Source: Chryseobacterium sp. BGARF1 (GTDB taxonomy: Bacteria; Bacteroidota; Bacteroidia; Flavobacteriales; Weeksellaceae). Taken from it: DNA of 64,000 nt. The notes beneath the pieces are model-generated. The model was not told the origin of the DNA. It saw only the letters and a list, made by a program, of their open reading frames with translations, and ran no database searches. Position numbers and translations under genes: made by a program. This document shows positions 26,327 through 35,480 of this stretch, one piece after another. The stretch spans positions 80,471 through 144,470 of the forward strand of contig NZ_LELA01000055.1 of NCBI RefSeq assembly GCF_001677955.1, read 5' to 3'. Each line of letters opens with the position of its first letter. The first letter of the stretch is position 1.

Positions 26327-27007
26327 CTAATCAGACAACAATTCCTGAATCTTTTCCTGGTCTAGAATATATTCCTGAAGCTGCTCAATTTTTCTCTGAA
26401 CTGCAGCAGCTTTTTTTCTATAATTCTGATCATCATCCGGAGGTAATTCGTTCTGCATTTTTACAATGGTTTGTTTCCTTCTGCAGATAAGAGATTCAAG
26501 ATTTTTAAACTTTTGGTCTAGCTGCAGTATATTCATATTTGAAAAATCTTTCTTGCTAGCCAACGGTAAAACTCGCTTATGCTCAAGATAATAATCTAAA
26601 ACTTTCTTCTGACTATCGAATTTTTCCATCACTGATAAAATGTCTTTCTGCAGATCATAGGCATCTTCATTCTGATCTGCAGGAACTGAGTTAAGTTCAA
26701 GCTTGAGCTCACAGAACTCAAACCATAAAGAATCTACTTGCTGATAAGTTTTATGCAGTTCCTGAGGATACTGTGCAATAACACCGATAAATTTTGGTCT
26801 TTCTCTTTTAAGTATTTCTTTCTTTTCTCCTGGAGAAGTTATTGGAGAATTTTCAGAAACTTCTGGAGTAACTGTTTTCGGAAGCCGAGAAATTAGGTAC
26901 GCAATCTTTGCCCGGTTTTCTAAAGTAGGAGCTTTATATCTTATCGCCAGTTTTGAATCTCCTCCGTAAGTAAGATAAATCTCTAAATTAAGTATATGCT
27001 TTTCCAT
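26327..27007 (-). CDS. helical phage protein, tail-assembly region
   Basis: A 226-residue protein. The N-terminus is beta-like (LNLEIYLTYGGDSKLAIRY) and the C-terminal half is a Gln/Glu/Lys-rich coiled coil. It lies after a terminator and downstream of the tail-tube candidate, a position used by tail assembly chaperones or tail terminators in other phages, but no family is recognised. Confidence 0.45.
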   Translation of the reverse strand: MEKHILNLEIYLTYGGDSKLAIRYKAPTLENRAKIAYLISRLPKTVTPEVSENSPITSPGEKKEILKRERPKFIGVIAQYPQELHKTYQQVDSLWFEFCELKLELNSVPADQNEDAYDLQKDILSVMEKFDSQKKVLDYYLEHKRVLPLASKKDFSNMNILQLDQKFKNLESLICRRKQTIVKMQNELPPDDDQNYRKKAAAVQRKIEQLQEYILDQEKIQELLSD

Positions 27008-27014
27008 TTATAAA

Positions 27015-27038
27015 AAAGCTCCTATTTCTAGGAGCTTT
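27015..27038 (-). terminator. intrinsic terminator
   Basis: AAAGCTCCTA, loop TTTC, TAGGAGCTTT, then T-run on the minus strand, 5 nt beyond the stop of the 27043-27351 gene. It closes the head/tail-tube operon. Confidence 0.9.
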
Positions 27039-27042
27039 GATC

Positions 27043-27351
27043 TTATTTTGTAACTGTCGGCTTATCCGCTGCGTTTTTTTTTACATTGGCTTTCAACAAA
27101 GATTTTAAAAGCTCTAATTCTGCTTTGAAATTTATTGGAGTTCTGATTTCAATTAATTTTTGAATTCTTTCCTTCGGATAATCTTTTAGCAGTTCTATAC
27201 CTTTTTTCCTCAAGCAAAGCGCATGATTACCATTTTCCCAAAGCTGTAAAGCATTAACTGGAACTTCGGTGATTTTCGTCTGAGAGTTGTTGGATCCAAT
27301 GATGATGGATCCAACAGCAACAGTTAATAAAAAATTATCATTTGCAATCAT
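27043..27351 (-). CDS. small phage protein after the tail-tube candidate
   Basis: A 102-residue protein with a beta-rich first half and a basic C-terminus. It starts 3 nt after the tube candidate stops. No family is recognised. Possibly a head-tail joining or tail accessory protein. Confidence 0.45.
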   Translation of the reverse strand: MIANDNFLLTVAVGSIIIGSNNSQTKITEVPVNALQLWENGNHALCLRKKGIELLKDYPKERIQKLIEIRTPINFKAELELLKSLLKANVKKNAADKPTVTK

Positions 27352-27354
27352 TTG

Positions 27355-27930
27355 CTAAGGAGTTTGCGGCGTTGGAGCTGTATCTGGAATTACTACAATT
27401 TCACCGTCAAAAGCATACAGCCCGCTACGAGCTGTAACGTTAAAGGCTGTACCTGCATTTTCCTCATATTTTTTTGCAGTTGTAGCATCGGCTTTAGTCA
27501 TGTAAGCATCCAGAACAACCCATTTCTGACCTGTACTGTCAACTACAACATAACACATAGGAGTGTTTTTGTGTCTTTTAATGAAACCAACATTCTTTTT
27601 AATGAAGTTGGGAAGCATTCCGTCAAATTGAGCTTGGTCTTTCATATTTCCTACTGTTCCGACTAAATTGTTTTTCAATTCATTTTCATCGATCATACAG
27701 GTGGTTTTTTTGAATCCTTTGTCAGTCTCTGGAACTAAAGCTAAAAGTGTTACACCTGCTTCGTAAGAAGTATTAACAGTAACAACAGGTTTGGTAACAG
27801 TTTTAAGCTGATCCATGGGAATATAATAGAAGTCAGCTTTTACACCTCCTACAACTTCTTGATTTGGGCAATAACCCATGTTTTCGGTTCTTACAGTTTT
27901 GAAAGAACATTCATCTAATTCTTCTGGCAT
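27355..27930 (-). CDS. major tail (tube) protein candidate
   Basis: A 191-residue beta-rich protein without signal peptide. Alternating hydrophobic/polar strands (VNTSYEAGVTLLALVPET, GQKWVVLDAYMTKAD) and the place two genes downstream of the capsid candidate fit a tail tube subunit. The Thr/Pro-rich C-terminal tail (PDTAPTPQTP) is also usual in structural subunits. The call rests on size, composition and synteny. Confidence 0.5.
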   Translation of the reverse strand: MPEELDECSFKTVRTENMGYCPNQEVVGGVKADFYYIPMDQLKTVTKPVVTVNTSYEAGVTLLALVPETDKGFKKTTCMIDENELKNNLVGTVGNMKDQAQFDGMLPNFIKKNVGFIKRHKNTPMCYVVVDSTGQKWVVLDAYMTKADATTAKKYEENAGTAFNVTARSGLYAFDGEIVVIPDTAPTPQTP

Positions 27931-27934
27931 TGTT

Positions 27935-28363
27935 TTATTTTTTTATGATTAAACCACTATTACCTCCAATTAAAGCAAGTGCTAGATTTTCATCTGCAGC
28001 AATTTCTTCTTGAGTGTAACCTTTACCGTTAATTGAGATTGTTTTAGGCGCATCATCACTAAATTGATAATTGCCTCCATCGAATTCAAATTCTAACCCT
28101 GGTTCGGGTTTTGAACTTTTAGGAGAAGCTTCTTTTTTTGCAACAGCAGCTTCTCTTTTTTCGAGATTAGCTCTTTTCTCTACTAGATTTCCGGCCATCT
28201 CCAAGTTTTTTTTCATCAGTTCGTCAAGATCATTGTCTTTTTTTTCTAAAGACTTTTCTTTTTCTTGAAGTTGAATTTCTTTTTCCTGCAGCTCAATTGC
28301 TACTTTCTGAAGCTCCTCTGCTGGTAATTCAGCAAAAGGAACTTTTTTATTTTTTTCAGACAT
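27935..28363 (-). CDS. coiled-coil head-region protein
   Basis: 142 residues. The first about 80 form a Lys/Glu/Gln coiled coil, then a lysine/serine linker, then a short globular C-terminus (GNYQFSDDAPKTISINGKGYTQEE). It lies 10 nt downstream of the capsid candidate. The shape suggests a head-tail connector, or a scaffold-like protein acting after the capsid. Unknown family. Confidence 0.5.
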   Translation of the reverse strand: MSEKNKKVPFAELPAEELQKVAIELQEKEIQLQEKEKSLEKKDNDLDELMKKNLEMAGNLVEKRANLEKREAAVAKKEASPKSSKPEPGLEFEFDGGNYQFSDDAPKTISINGKGYTQEEIAADENLALALIGGNSGLIIKK

Positions 28364-28372
28364 ATAATTTTA

Positions 28373-29389
28373 TTAAGCGACTAAACCTTTTTCTGATGGG
28401 TAATACAACTTATTCAATTCTGCCTCCCTTAGACCTCTGTTTTTGGTTGCATCTGGAGTGTGGACGTACGTAAGCTCATTAATTGCGAAGTCATATCCTA
28501 AAGTGAATTCTCCTAGAATATCTAATTCTCTTCCTGATTCCTGAACAGAAGTGATAGTGGCAGGGTTATCGATAGCATCTACCATTTTTACAAAACCATT
28601 GTCAACAGTAGAAATGATAGTACCTCTTGTTAAACCGTCGATTCCTACGATTTCTCTTTTTCCAAGTCTGGTAACTAACTTATCGCCATCTTTGTAAATA
28701 GTATTTTTACCAAATTGATCTTCATAAGCAATCGCATAATCTTCAGCGTCAGTGACAGACGTGAAAATTTTCTTCACTTTAGATTTCATCAATTCTGGAA
28801 GACCTCTTTCGTATTTGGTAAATACATCAACAATGTTTGATTGAGTGATCGCGTCTCCAGGAATAAGGAAAGCCGGGTTTTCAGTGTTTAGCAAAAGCTT
28901 TCTGATAATCTCATTAAGACCATCCATAGAAAAACCAAATTCAGGACTGTTAAGTCCTACTTTTGCAGCGTTGTAAACTCCTTGTACCGAAAGAATGTTC
29001 ACATCATCAATGATTTTGCTTAATAACAAATCAATTGAAAGTTTTGAAATTGATTTGTCTTTCAAACTTTTTGTTTCATCGTACATTTCCTGAAGAACCG
29101 TACCAATGATTTCGGCGGGATTTAACCTGAAGTCAAATTTTTGATGGTAATTCTTCATAGTTTTTTTTCTAAACTGTACTTCTCCGAATGGAGTTACTTT
29201 TTTAGAGTCAAAACCTTGAACAACATGTCCGATTAATGAGTGTAGAGAAGGATATTCACCTCTTACTTTTGTGATCGTGGTTGCATGGGCATTAAGAGCG
29301 ATTGAAGACGACAATACGGCCGCTTGTAAAACTTTTGGATTCTTTAATAGATATCTCCAAACTTCGATTTTGATTTCGTCAATTTTCAT
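28373..29389 (-). CDS. major capsid protein candidate
   Basis: A 338-residue protein located two genes downstream of an S49-type prohead protease, the usual place of the MCP in HK97-like head modules. It has no signal peptide and a mixed alpha/beta composition with a long N-terminal helical region that could be a delta domain. The family cannot be confirmed by eye, but the synteny protease, small protein, MCP, connector, tube is convincing. Confidence 0.65.
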   Translation of the reverse strand: MKIDEIKIEVWRYLLKNPKVLQAAVLSSSIALNAHATTITKVRGEYPSLHSLIGHVVQGFDSKKVTPFGEVQFRKKTMKNYHQKFDFRLNPAEIIGTVLQEMYDETKSLKDKSISKLSIDLLLSKIIDDVNILSVQGVYNAAKVGLNSPEFGFSMDGLNEIIRKLLLNTENPAFLIPGDAITQSNIVDVFTKYERGLPELMKSKVKKIFTSVTDAEDYAIAYEDQFGKNTIYKDGDKLVTRLGKREIVGIDGLTRGTIISTVDNGFVKMVDAIDNPATITSVQESGRELDILGEFTLGYDFAINELTYVHTPDATKNRGLREAELNKLYYPSEKGLVA

Positions 29390-29391
29390 TT

Positions 29392-29835
29392 TTAAGAAAA
29401 TAATTTTGTTAGTAATTGATTGTGTTCGGCGTTTGGATCCATGTAACCTTCCAACAAAGTCTCATTATCTTTTCCATCATTTTTAATGAATGAGTGAGTG
29501 TTGGTTTTTTCACCATATTCTTTACACTTAGTAGAAAGTGTGGCGATTGCGTCAGCAGCAGAAGTTCCTTCAGGAAGCTCCAATCCATTAGTTTCAAATG
29601 CTGAAGCAATAGCAGAATTAATGGAGCCTAGAGAAGCTGTATTTTCTGATACAGTTGTAGTCAAATTTGTGATCTGAGTATTAAGACCACTCACATCATT
29701 GGCCTCCAGATGAGCTTCGATTTTATCTAAGTCTTCCTCTGTCATTCGAACGTGTGCTTTAGTAGACATAATTCCGGAATGAGTTTCCAAAACAGTAAGA
29801 CCTAAAACACCTAGAATTGCAGTATGTTTATTCAT
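29392..29835 (-). CDS. small head-module protein (scaffold or decoration candidate)
   Basis: 147 residues. After a hydrophobic N-terminus (MNKHTAILGVLGLTVLE) comes an acidic helical part rich in Thr/Ser/Asn (LNTQITNLTTTVSENTASL). It sits 3 nt from both protease and capsid genes. Position suggests a scaffold or decoration role. No family is recognised. Confidence 0.5.
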   Translation of the reverse strand: MNKHTAILGVLGLTVLETHSGIMSTKAHVRMTEEDLDKIEAHLEANDVSGLNTQITNLTTTVSENTASLGSINSAIASAFETNGLELPEGTSAADAIATLSTKCKEYGEKTNTHSFIKNDGKDNETLLEGYMDPNAEHNQLLTKLFS

Positions 29836-29838
29836 AAA

Positions 29839-30648
29839 TTAAAATTTTAAAAGGGCTTGTTCCAATGTCATTATCTCGTCGACCAGGCCAATTTTTAGGG
29901 CCTCAGTAGCGTTGTATGTCTTTCCTTTGAAAACATGACCGTCATCCGTGAGTTTTTCGCCGTAATTGGCCTTGATGGTCGAGATAAATTCGTCTGTAAT
30001 TATTTTAAGGCGCTCTTTATAAGGCGCTTCGTTACCGTCGATCAGTTCTTTGATGTCGGCGTTTTTTTCTGTGGATTGAGGTGCGTAGATTTCGTAAATC
30101 TTCGCACCCCATTTTTCGAACATTGCTGAGAAGTCCTGAAATGATAAATAAGTTCCGATGGAACCAATATGACTCGCAAAAGGGCTGGCAATTTTTAGGT
30201 CACAAGCTGAAGCGATCCATTCAGCAGCTGAACATTGCATTTCTGAAGTGAAAGCAATGGTTGGTTTCTTCATATTTTTGATGAAGTCTGCAAACTCAGC
30301 AGTTCCGGAAACTTGTCCGCCTCCAGAGTCAATATTGAAAAGAACTCCGGAGATGTTTGGATTAGCATCAATATTTCGGAGAATACTCTGCATGTCCAAG
30401 GTTCCGAGGATATTGTATGTTGAATACTTTATAATCGGACCGATAATGTTAAATACAACTGGATATTTGCTAGCACCATTAGAATTGGCGCTCATTTGAA
30501 GATCAAGAGACTTGATGAATTTTTCCTGCACTTTTTCTGCAGAAACAAGAGTATTGGTTTTGAAGCCAATAATCATTTCAGTTAAAAATGACATTAGATA
30601 ATTTTTATCTATTGCCAGGGGAGTGTTAAAAAAATTAAGTCCGTGCAT
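29839..30648 (-). CDS. prohead protease, S49/ClpP-like
   Basis: A 269-residue serine protease of the SppA/phage-C type. The fold is seen in GVLFNIDSGGGQVSG, the nucleophile Ser is in MQCSAAEWIAS, and HIGSIGTYLSF with the following KWGAKIYEIYA helix carries the lysine of the Ser-Lys dyad typical of S49. It would mature the head proteins encoded downstream. First gene of the head operon, behind promoter motif copy 9. Confidence 0.85.
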   Translation of the reverse strand: MHGLNFFNTPLAIDKNYLMSFLTEMIIGFKTNTLVSAEKVQEKFIKSLDLQMSANSNGASKYPVVFNIIGPIIKYSTYNILGTLDMQSILRNIDANPNISGVLFNIDSGGGQVSGTAEFADFIKNMKKPTIAFTSEMQCSAAEWIASACDLKIASPFASHIGSIGTYLSFQDFSAMFEKWGAKIYEIYAPQSTEKNADIKELIDGNEAPYKERLKIITDEFISTIKANYGEKLTDDGHVFKGKTYNATEALKIGLVDEIMTLEQALLKF

Positions 30649-30665
30649 CTTGTTGATTTCACGGA

Positions 30666-30700
30666 CAAAATTGTTTTAATGTTGAAGGTTGAGAAAGGAC
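30666..30700 (-). promoter_or_regulatory. phage bipartite promoter motif, copy 9
   Basis: Minus strand TGTCCTTT, 22 nt, ATTTTG, ending 17 nt before the protease ATG. It would drive the head operon. Confidence 0.6.
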
Positions 30701-30709
30701 AGTATTTGT

Positions 30710-31165
30710 TTACAAATTCTGAATTTTTGGTTTGATAATAGTCTCTCCAGAGATTGCAATGGTATATTCATCGTCTCCAGAATTATTATTTAACCGATTG
30801 TCAATGAAATCGATTTTCAAAGATTCCAGGCTATTTCCGTACAATATCTTATCGACATTCGTTACTTCAATAATGGCGAATCCTTTACGATTAAAGTATT
30901 CTTCACATTTTTTTATATTTTCTGAAGACAAATCCAACAGCGGAAAATTAACATCTACAGCAGTAAAATCATTGCCCAGCCTTCTCTTTGAAGAAATACT
31001 TCTGGATAATCTCTCCGGAACTAAATGAAATACATAAAGAACTTTAATTGGATCTGGGAAAACTCCATTAAAAACATTGATGTATGAAACATCTGAGGCT
31101 CGGTAAATTTCGATTGATCTTACCTCTCTAAAAAAGGACTCAGATTGATTTTTAAATTCTTCCAT
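30710..31165 (-). CDS. hypothetical phage protein
   Basis: A 151-residue soluble protein (start MEEFKNQSESFFREVRSIE). Unknown family. Its 30-bp leader is shared with the 16944-17834 gene, suggesting common translational control. It ends just before promoter copy 9. Confidence 0.5.
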   Translation of the reverse strand: MEEFKNQSESFFREVRSIEIYRASDVSYINVFNGVFPDPIKVLYVFHLVPERLSRSISSKRRLGNDFTAVDVNFPLLDLSSENIKKCEEYFNRKGFAIIEVTNVDKILYGNSLESLKIDFIDNRLNNNSGDDEYTIAISGETIIKPKIQNL

Positions 31166-31191
31166 ATTTTCGGCGCAATTTTCTACATAAA
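31162..31191 (-). repeat. 30-bp leader repeat, copy B
   Basis: Matches 17831-17860. The minus-strand hairpin GTAGAAAATTGC keeps pairing potential through wobble changes relative to copy A. Confidence 0.5.
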
Positions 31192-31192
31192 T

Positions 31193-31651
31193 TTATTTGA
31201 ACTTATGCAGATTTTTAAGTTTGTAACGATTAAAATCTTTTCTCAGAGTTTCGTAGGATAATTCATCTTCGGTAATGTCATACATAGTAAGAAAATCAAG
31301 GATTGTCGTCTGAAATTCAATTCCATAATTGATCTGATTAAAAATACATGCATTGTAAAGTTCCTCCCTTATATTTCTTTCAATCAGGTGCGACAATTGG
31401 AAAGCTCGTTTTTGGCCATGTTGGAAGCCATTTCGTTGAGCCTTGTCCATTCCCAGGGTGATTGAGAAGTAATCATTTTGACTCTGCATTTTATCGAACG
31501 TATATTTTCGGTCCGACTTCTTTTGCAAAGTGTTGATCACTACCATTCCAAACAGCGTTGTTTCTTTGGCTTGATACTCATTTCCATATTTGATCTCTAG
31601 AATTTTTTTAAGGTACCGGGGAACCGGTAGTTGGAAAGTAATTTTTTGCAT
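31193..31651 (-). CDS. hypothetical phage protein
   Basis: A 152-residue basic protein (start MQKITFQLPVPRYLKKILEI), helical, with no signal peptide. Similar small basic proteins occur at the early/late border of Bacteroidetes prophages. The family is not known to me. A regulator of the late motif is an open possibility but has no direct support. Confidence 0.5.
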   Translation of the reverse strand: MQKITFQLPVPRYLKKILEIKYGNEYQAKETTLFGMVVINTLQKKSDRKYTFDKMQSQNDYFSITLGMDKAQRNGFQHGQKRAFQLSHLIERNIREELYNACIFNQINYGIEFQTTILDFLTMYDITEDELSYETLRKDFNRYKLKNLHKFK

Positions 31652-32119
31652 TCAGTTGATTAATAGGCTGCAAATAAATAATAAATCTGCTTACAGTGGG
31701 AGTACAATTTTGAGAAAAATAATGCTTAAAATGTACATGTAATTTTGTAATTGTGTAAACCCATCATCAATAAAGCGTTTGGAGAGATTTAGCAAACTGT
31801 AACGCCAATTTTCCATTTTTTTGGAAAGTGTAAACCTTTATTTTATTACAGATAATTCTGTAATTCTTTTTCTAGTTACACTTTTAAAAAAAAAGTGTAA
31901 TAAATGTATAATCAAACCTTTGCCAATATCATTACAGAATTACATTTTCAAATATCATTTTAAAAAGTGGTGGAGAGGAGGGGGAGGTGCAGCGCTTCCC
32001 CGTGTGTATATAAAAAAGGAATCCCCGTGCTTTCGCCCGGGGATGACCTATTTATTTTTTTCTGTAAGTATGTAAGGGCAGAGAGTCAGCCAAAGTGCCT
32101 GAGAATCGCCTAAAAAATT
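31652..32119. other. 468-bp non-coding region with repeats and palindromes
   Basis: No credible gene. It holds AAAGTGTAA at 31825 and 31892, its inverse TTACACTTT at 31876 (giving the palindrome 31876-31900 with 10-bp arms), ATTACAGATAATTCTGTAAT, several TGTAA half-sites, a GC-rich GGAGGGGGAGG tract near 31975, and a hairpin ATCCCCG/CGGGGAT near 32020-32045. Next to the replication genes, this may be an origin or operator region. Confidence 0.45.
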
Positions 32120-32515
32120 TTATTTCTGGTTAATTATCGTGGAAGCTAATCTTTTAATTTTGGTTTTTCGAATTTCCGTCTCATTAATGAAAACATATTG
32201 ATCTCTTGGTGGAGCTAGAACTTCAATTCTTTGTTTTTCCTGATTACATTGATTCTCATAAATTTCTAACTCATTAAATGTGTCAGGAACATCACAATAG
32301 ACATGAAAGACTTGCTGTGAATTTAGTTTTTCACCTTCGTAAATAAATCCAGTCTTCCTGTTAGCCCTATAGGTGATTACAATTATTTCTCCTGATGCAA
32401 CCAGTCTTATCCCAATGAGATCAGTATTGATCAGATTAAGATGAAAACTGAGGTAGCCAAAGTGTTTTATTAAATCAGATTTAAATGGAGGAAATTGAGC
32501 ATGATTTGTATTCAT
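32120..32515 (-). CDS. hypothetical protein downstream of primase-helicase
   Basis: A 131-residue protein (start MNTNHAQFPPFKSDLIKHFG) overlapping the primase-helicase stop by 1 nt, thus in its operon. It has a beta-rich middle and a basic C-terminus. Unknown family. A replication accessory role is inferred from position. Confidence 0.5.
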   Translation of the reverse strand: MNTNHAQFPPFKSDLIKHFGYLSFHLNLINTDLIGIRLVASGEIIVITYRANRKTGFIYEGEKLNSQQVFHVYCDVPDTFNELEIYENQCNQEKQRIEVLAPPRDQYVFINETEIRKTKIKRLASTIINQK

Positions 32516-35478
32516 TATTTTACTTCATAAGGGTCAGTTGTATCAAATCTTAAACTCTTTTGCAAAGAAGATGTGAGTTCTTCAATTGCATTAGGATCAA
32601 TTATTTTAATATGCTCGGTGGTTTTCTTTTTAGGCTTTCCATTAATATCCATTTTAATATTTCCATTTTCATCTTTTTCGTCGAGATTTTCCATAATTCT
32701 TTCTTCGAACTGATAGCCATTAACCTTACACCAAATGCTTGTTTTCTTTTTGAAAGCATTGGATGTCATATTTCCGAGATACTTGAAGTTCTTCAGTTTT
32801 GCTTTTTCTAAAACATCTTGCTTAATCATTTTTTGACCAATAATATTTGGGTAAAATTCATCAGCCCATTCTTTAAACCATTGACCCATATCTGTTAAAT
32901 AGGCTCTCATTTTAATGTTACCATCCGGAGCTTCTATTTTTACATCCTGTTGCATGTAGAAAGTTGTTGATTGAAAGACAAAATTTAAAAATTTAAACCA
33001 CTGATCAGTCTTCCAATCCAAGAATAAGGAGTTGTTAAAGTCGTCTTTTGGATCTCTCTTATCCCTTTCGTCATTTGAAGCATGATAATAATCGGAAAAG
33101 CCCATAATCAATCTTCTACGAGTCGATGATCCTCTTTGATCTTTGATTGCATAATTTGTTGAAACTCCAAATTTTGGAGAGTTCCTATAAGCGAGATTTA
33201 CTTTTGCCTCGAACTTTTCATTAACAGTCAATTTAGATGTGATGACTGAAAAGAAACTCTCCAGGTTAAAATTCCTCCGAACATCATCAAAAAGAATAAA
33301 ATCAGTATGTTGATTCACGCCTTCAAATAAGAACTTATCATTTTCTATGTCGCCTTTACCATCAATGTCATGACGATTCATGAAATATCTCATTGCTTCG
33401 AAAAACAAAGATTTACCAGCTCCTCCTTCTGCAACATCATCTTCAATCACAGCATTATCTGCAGCAAATAATACCCATGGTTTTGTAGGATCCTTAAATC
33501 TGTGTCCGGAATAACCAAAAGCAAAAATTTTGTTAATTAAATGCTGTTTTTGCTCAGTATTTTCGTTATCATCCAAATACTTACTTGTGATTTGGAAAAG
33601 CGTTTGTTCAAAGAAAACCTCTTCTTTATACCCATTGTCGATGTAACTTGTCCTTTCTTTTTCCCAATAAATTCTTGATACCTGAATCAGATAATTTAAA
33701 AAATCACATTCTTTTGATAAAATTTCAATATCATAGAGACCGTCTCCGGTTTTCCAAATTTTGAAGTAAGGATTATCGATTTTGAAGTTTTTAATTTCTT
33801 TTGCTGTGATTACATGATCAGTTTCTTCTTTAATTAAATTATCAATTAGTTGAGACTGCAGAACATAATTTTCAAAATGTGGTTCCTGTTCTGTTCCGGC
33901 TTCTTTAATACCATCTGCAGAAACATTAAATGCTCGATTTCCTAAAAAGAAATACTGTTTTGTGGGCGTGAAATCTGTGAAATCTAATGTACGGTTGTGC
34001 ATATTGGCTAAATGTCCGTCTGTGATTTTCTGAGAAGTAATCAGCATATTTAGCAAAGCATAAGGGATTTCTCTCACTCCAAGTTGGTCTTGCTTCTCCA
34101 GGAGAAAGTTCCGAAAGAAATCTTTTATTGACTGCGTTGTTTTCAATTCTTCGACAACATGGCCATGCACCCGGGCAAAGTAGTAACCATCTTTTCTAGA
34201 GTGATCATCAATTCTACAAAACCCATTAAGTCGCAAAAAATAAAATGCATACATGTGATGAAAATTGTAGGTCACACGTCCTTTATCAGACACTGAAGCC
34301 TCCCAAAACTGCGCCGGCATTGCAAGACTTAACATCTTTTTAATTTCATATCGGAGCTGTTCAATAGTTTTGCTTTGATTAGATCTAACATAGTCTTTAA
34401 CATCTTTTTGTCCGGGGAATTTAAAATATTTATCAAGCCATAAGGTTTTCATTGGTAGGAACTGTAGCGCGAGTTCCTTTCCTTCACGCTTTCCGGTGAC
34501 ATCTGAATCCGGAATATAAACAACATCATGTGCTAAGCTTAATAATTCTTTCATCAAGAATTTATCAACTTTTTCAGTTTCTGAATTAAACCAAATAACA
34601 AATTCGCCCAGACTTAATAAATTCAAACCGTCGCTTCCACCTGTAGCAATACAAATTCTTTCTAATTTGAAATTTACATCCCTAGAATCTACATCTTCAA
34701 TTTTTTTCTTTTGAGTATCTGCAATTCGCTGTCTCTCTTCTTCAAATTTATCAAGATAGATTTTTCTAATTTTTTCTAACCCAAAAACAAAACCTTTAGG
34801 ACGACCCCCAACATGTCGAAAGCGTCTATCTTTACCGTCATCAGATAATTTTTTACTGCCTTTTGGCATGTATATTTTTAACCATTGACCAATTTTAGAA
34901 TCTTTATTAACGAATGCTAGTATTGGAAATTTATCAGTTGCTATAAACCTGAATACTTTTTTCTTTTCTTCGTTAAAATAACTGTATTCTTTTAAAGATT
35001 GGAGCCCAACTTCAAAACAGTTTTCTGCAGTAACATGGGGTCCTAATATTTGCAGCTCATACTCATTAAAATCTTTCGATTCAAAATGAAAGTTTTTATC
35101 ATTTAGTTCGACTGGAGAATCATCTAAATCATATTCTCTAAATTCATATTTATAAAAGGCTCTTGTTTCTTCGAAAATCTGTGTTCCAAAAGAATTCTGA
35201 AGTTCTCTACCAATTTCTAAAATAGCTTCAAAATATGCAATGTTATTTTCTAAAGCATATAGCCCGAAACAATCTTGTGCTTTTATTTCACCGCTCCAAT
35301 CTGTTAATCTCCATCTATCATCTACTAATTTTAAAGAAGCTGAAGGATGCTTATCATCGCTCCGAATGCTAAAGTTTTTGTTTGTAGAAGCTTGAGGATA
35401 TAGTTTTAAAATTTCGTCTAAACCACCATTTGTAGCATTCAAAATTTTAGTTGCAGAATTTCTTAATGATTCACTCAT
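32515..35478 (-). CDS. phage primase-helicase (TOPRIM plus SF3-type ATPase)
   Basis: A 987-residue fusion. The N-terminal primase half includes a TOPRIM domain: ICIATGGSDGLNLL near 275 with the acidic pair YIPDSDVTGKREG near 320. The C-terminal half has an AAA+/SF3 helicase with Walker A EGGAGKSLFF near 680 and Walker B FILFDDVRRNF about 35 residues later. It would unwind the phage origin and prime synthesis. No zinc finger is obvious at the N-terminus. It is flanked by a putative origin region. Confidence 0.88.
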   Translation of the reverse strand: MSESLRNSATKILNATNGGLDEILKLYPQASTNKNFSIRSDDKHPSASLKLVDDRWRLTDWSGEIKAQDCFGLYALENNIAYFEAILEIGRELQNSFGTQIFEETRAFYKYEFREYDLDDSPVELNDKNFHFESKDFNEYELQILGPHVTAENCFEVGLQSLKEYSYFNEEKKKVFRFIATDKFPILAFVNKDSKIGQWLKIYMPKGSKKLSDDGKDRRFRHVGGRPKGFVFGLEKIRKIYLDKFEEERQRIADTQKKKIEDVDSRDVNFKLERICIATGGSDGLNLLSLGEFVIWFNSETEKVDKFLMKELLSLAHDVVYIPDSDVTGKREGKELALQFLPMKTLWLDKYFKFPGQKDVKDYVRSNQSKTIEQLRYEIKKMLSLAMPAQFWEASVSDKGRVTYNFHHMYAFYFLRLNGFCRIDDHSRKDGYYFARVHGHVVEELKTTQSIKDFFRNFLLEKQDQLGVREIPYALLNMLITSQKITDGHLANMHNRTLDFTDFTPTKQYFFLGNRAFNVSADGIKEAGTEQEPHFENYVLQSQLIDNLIKEETDHVITAKEIKNFKIDNPYFKIWKTGDGLYDIEILSKECDFLNYLIQVSRIYWEKERTSYIDNGYKEEVFFEQTLFQITSKYLDDNENTEQKQHLINKIFAFGYSGHRFKDPTKPWVLFAADNAVIEDDVAEGGAGKSLFFEAMRYFMNRHDIDGKGDIENDKFLFEGVNQHTDFILFDDVRRNFNLESFFSVITSKLTVNEKFEAKVNLAYRNSPKFGVSTNYAIKDQRGSSTRRRLIMGFSDYYHASNDERDKRDPKDDFNNSLFLDWKTDQWFKFLNFVFQSTTFYMQQDVKIEAPDGNIKMRAYLTDMGQWFKEWADEFYPNIIGQKMIKQDVLEKAKLKNFKYLGNMTSNAFKKKTSIWCKVNGYQFEERIMENLDEKDENGNIKMDINGKPKKKTTEHIKIIDPNAIEELTSSLQKSLRFDTTDPYEVK

Positions 35479-35480
35479 TT

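Noticed and set aside
29409..29609. 66-codon frame overlapping the 147-residue head-module gene
   Set aside because: Out-of-frame shadow of a gene with clear operon spacing.
31133..31140. An eleventh GTCCTTT
   Set aside because: It is inside the 30710-31165 coding frame and has no second box at the right distance.
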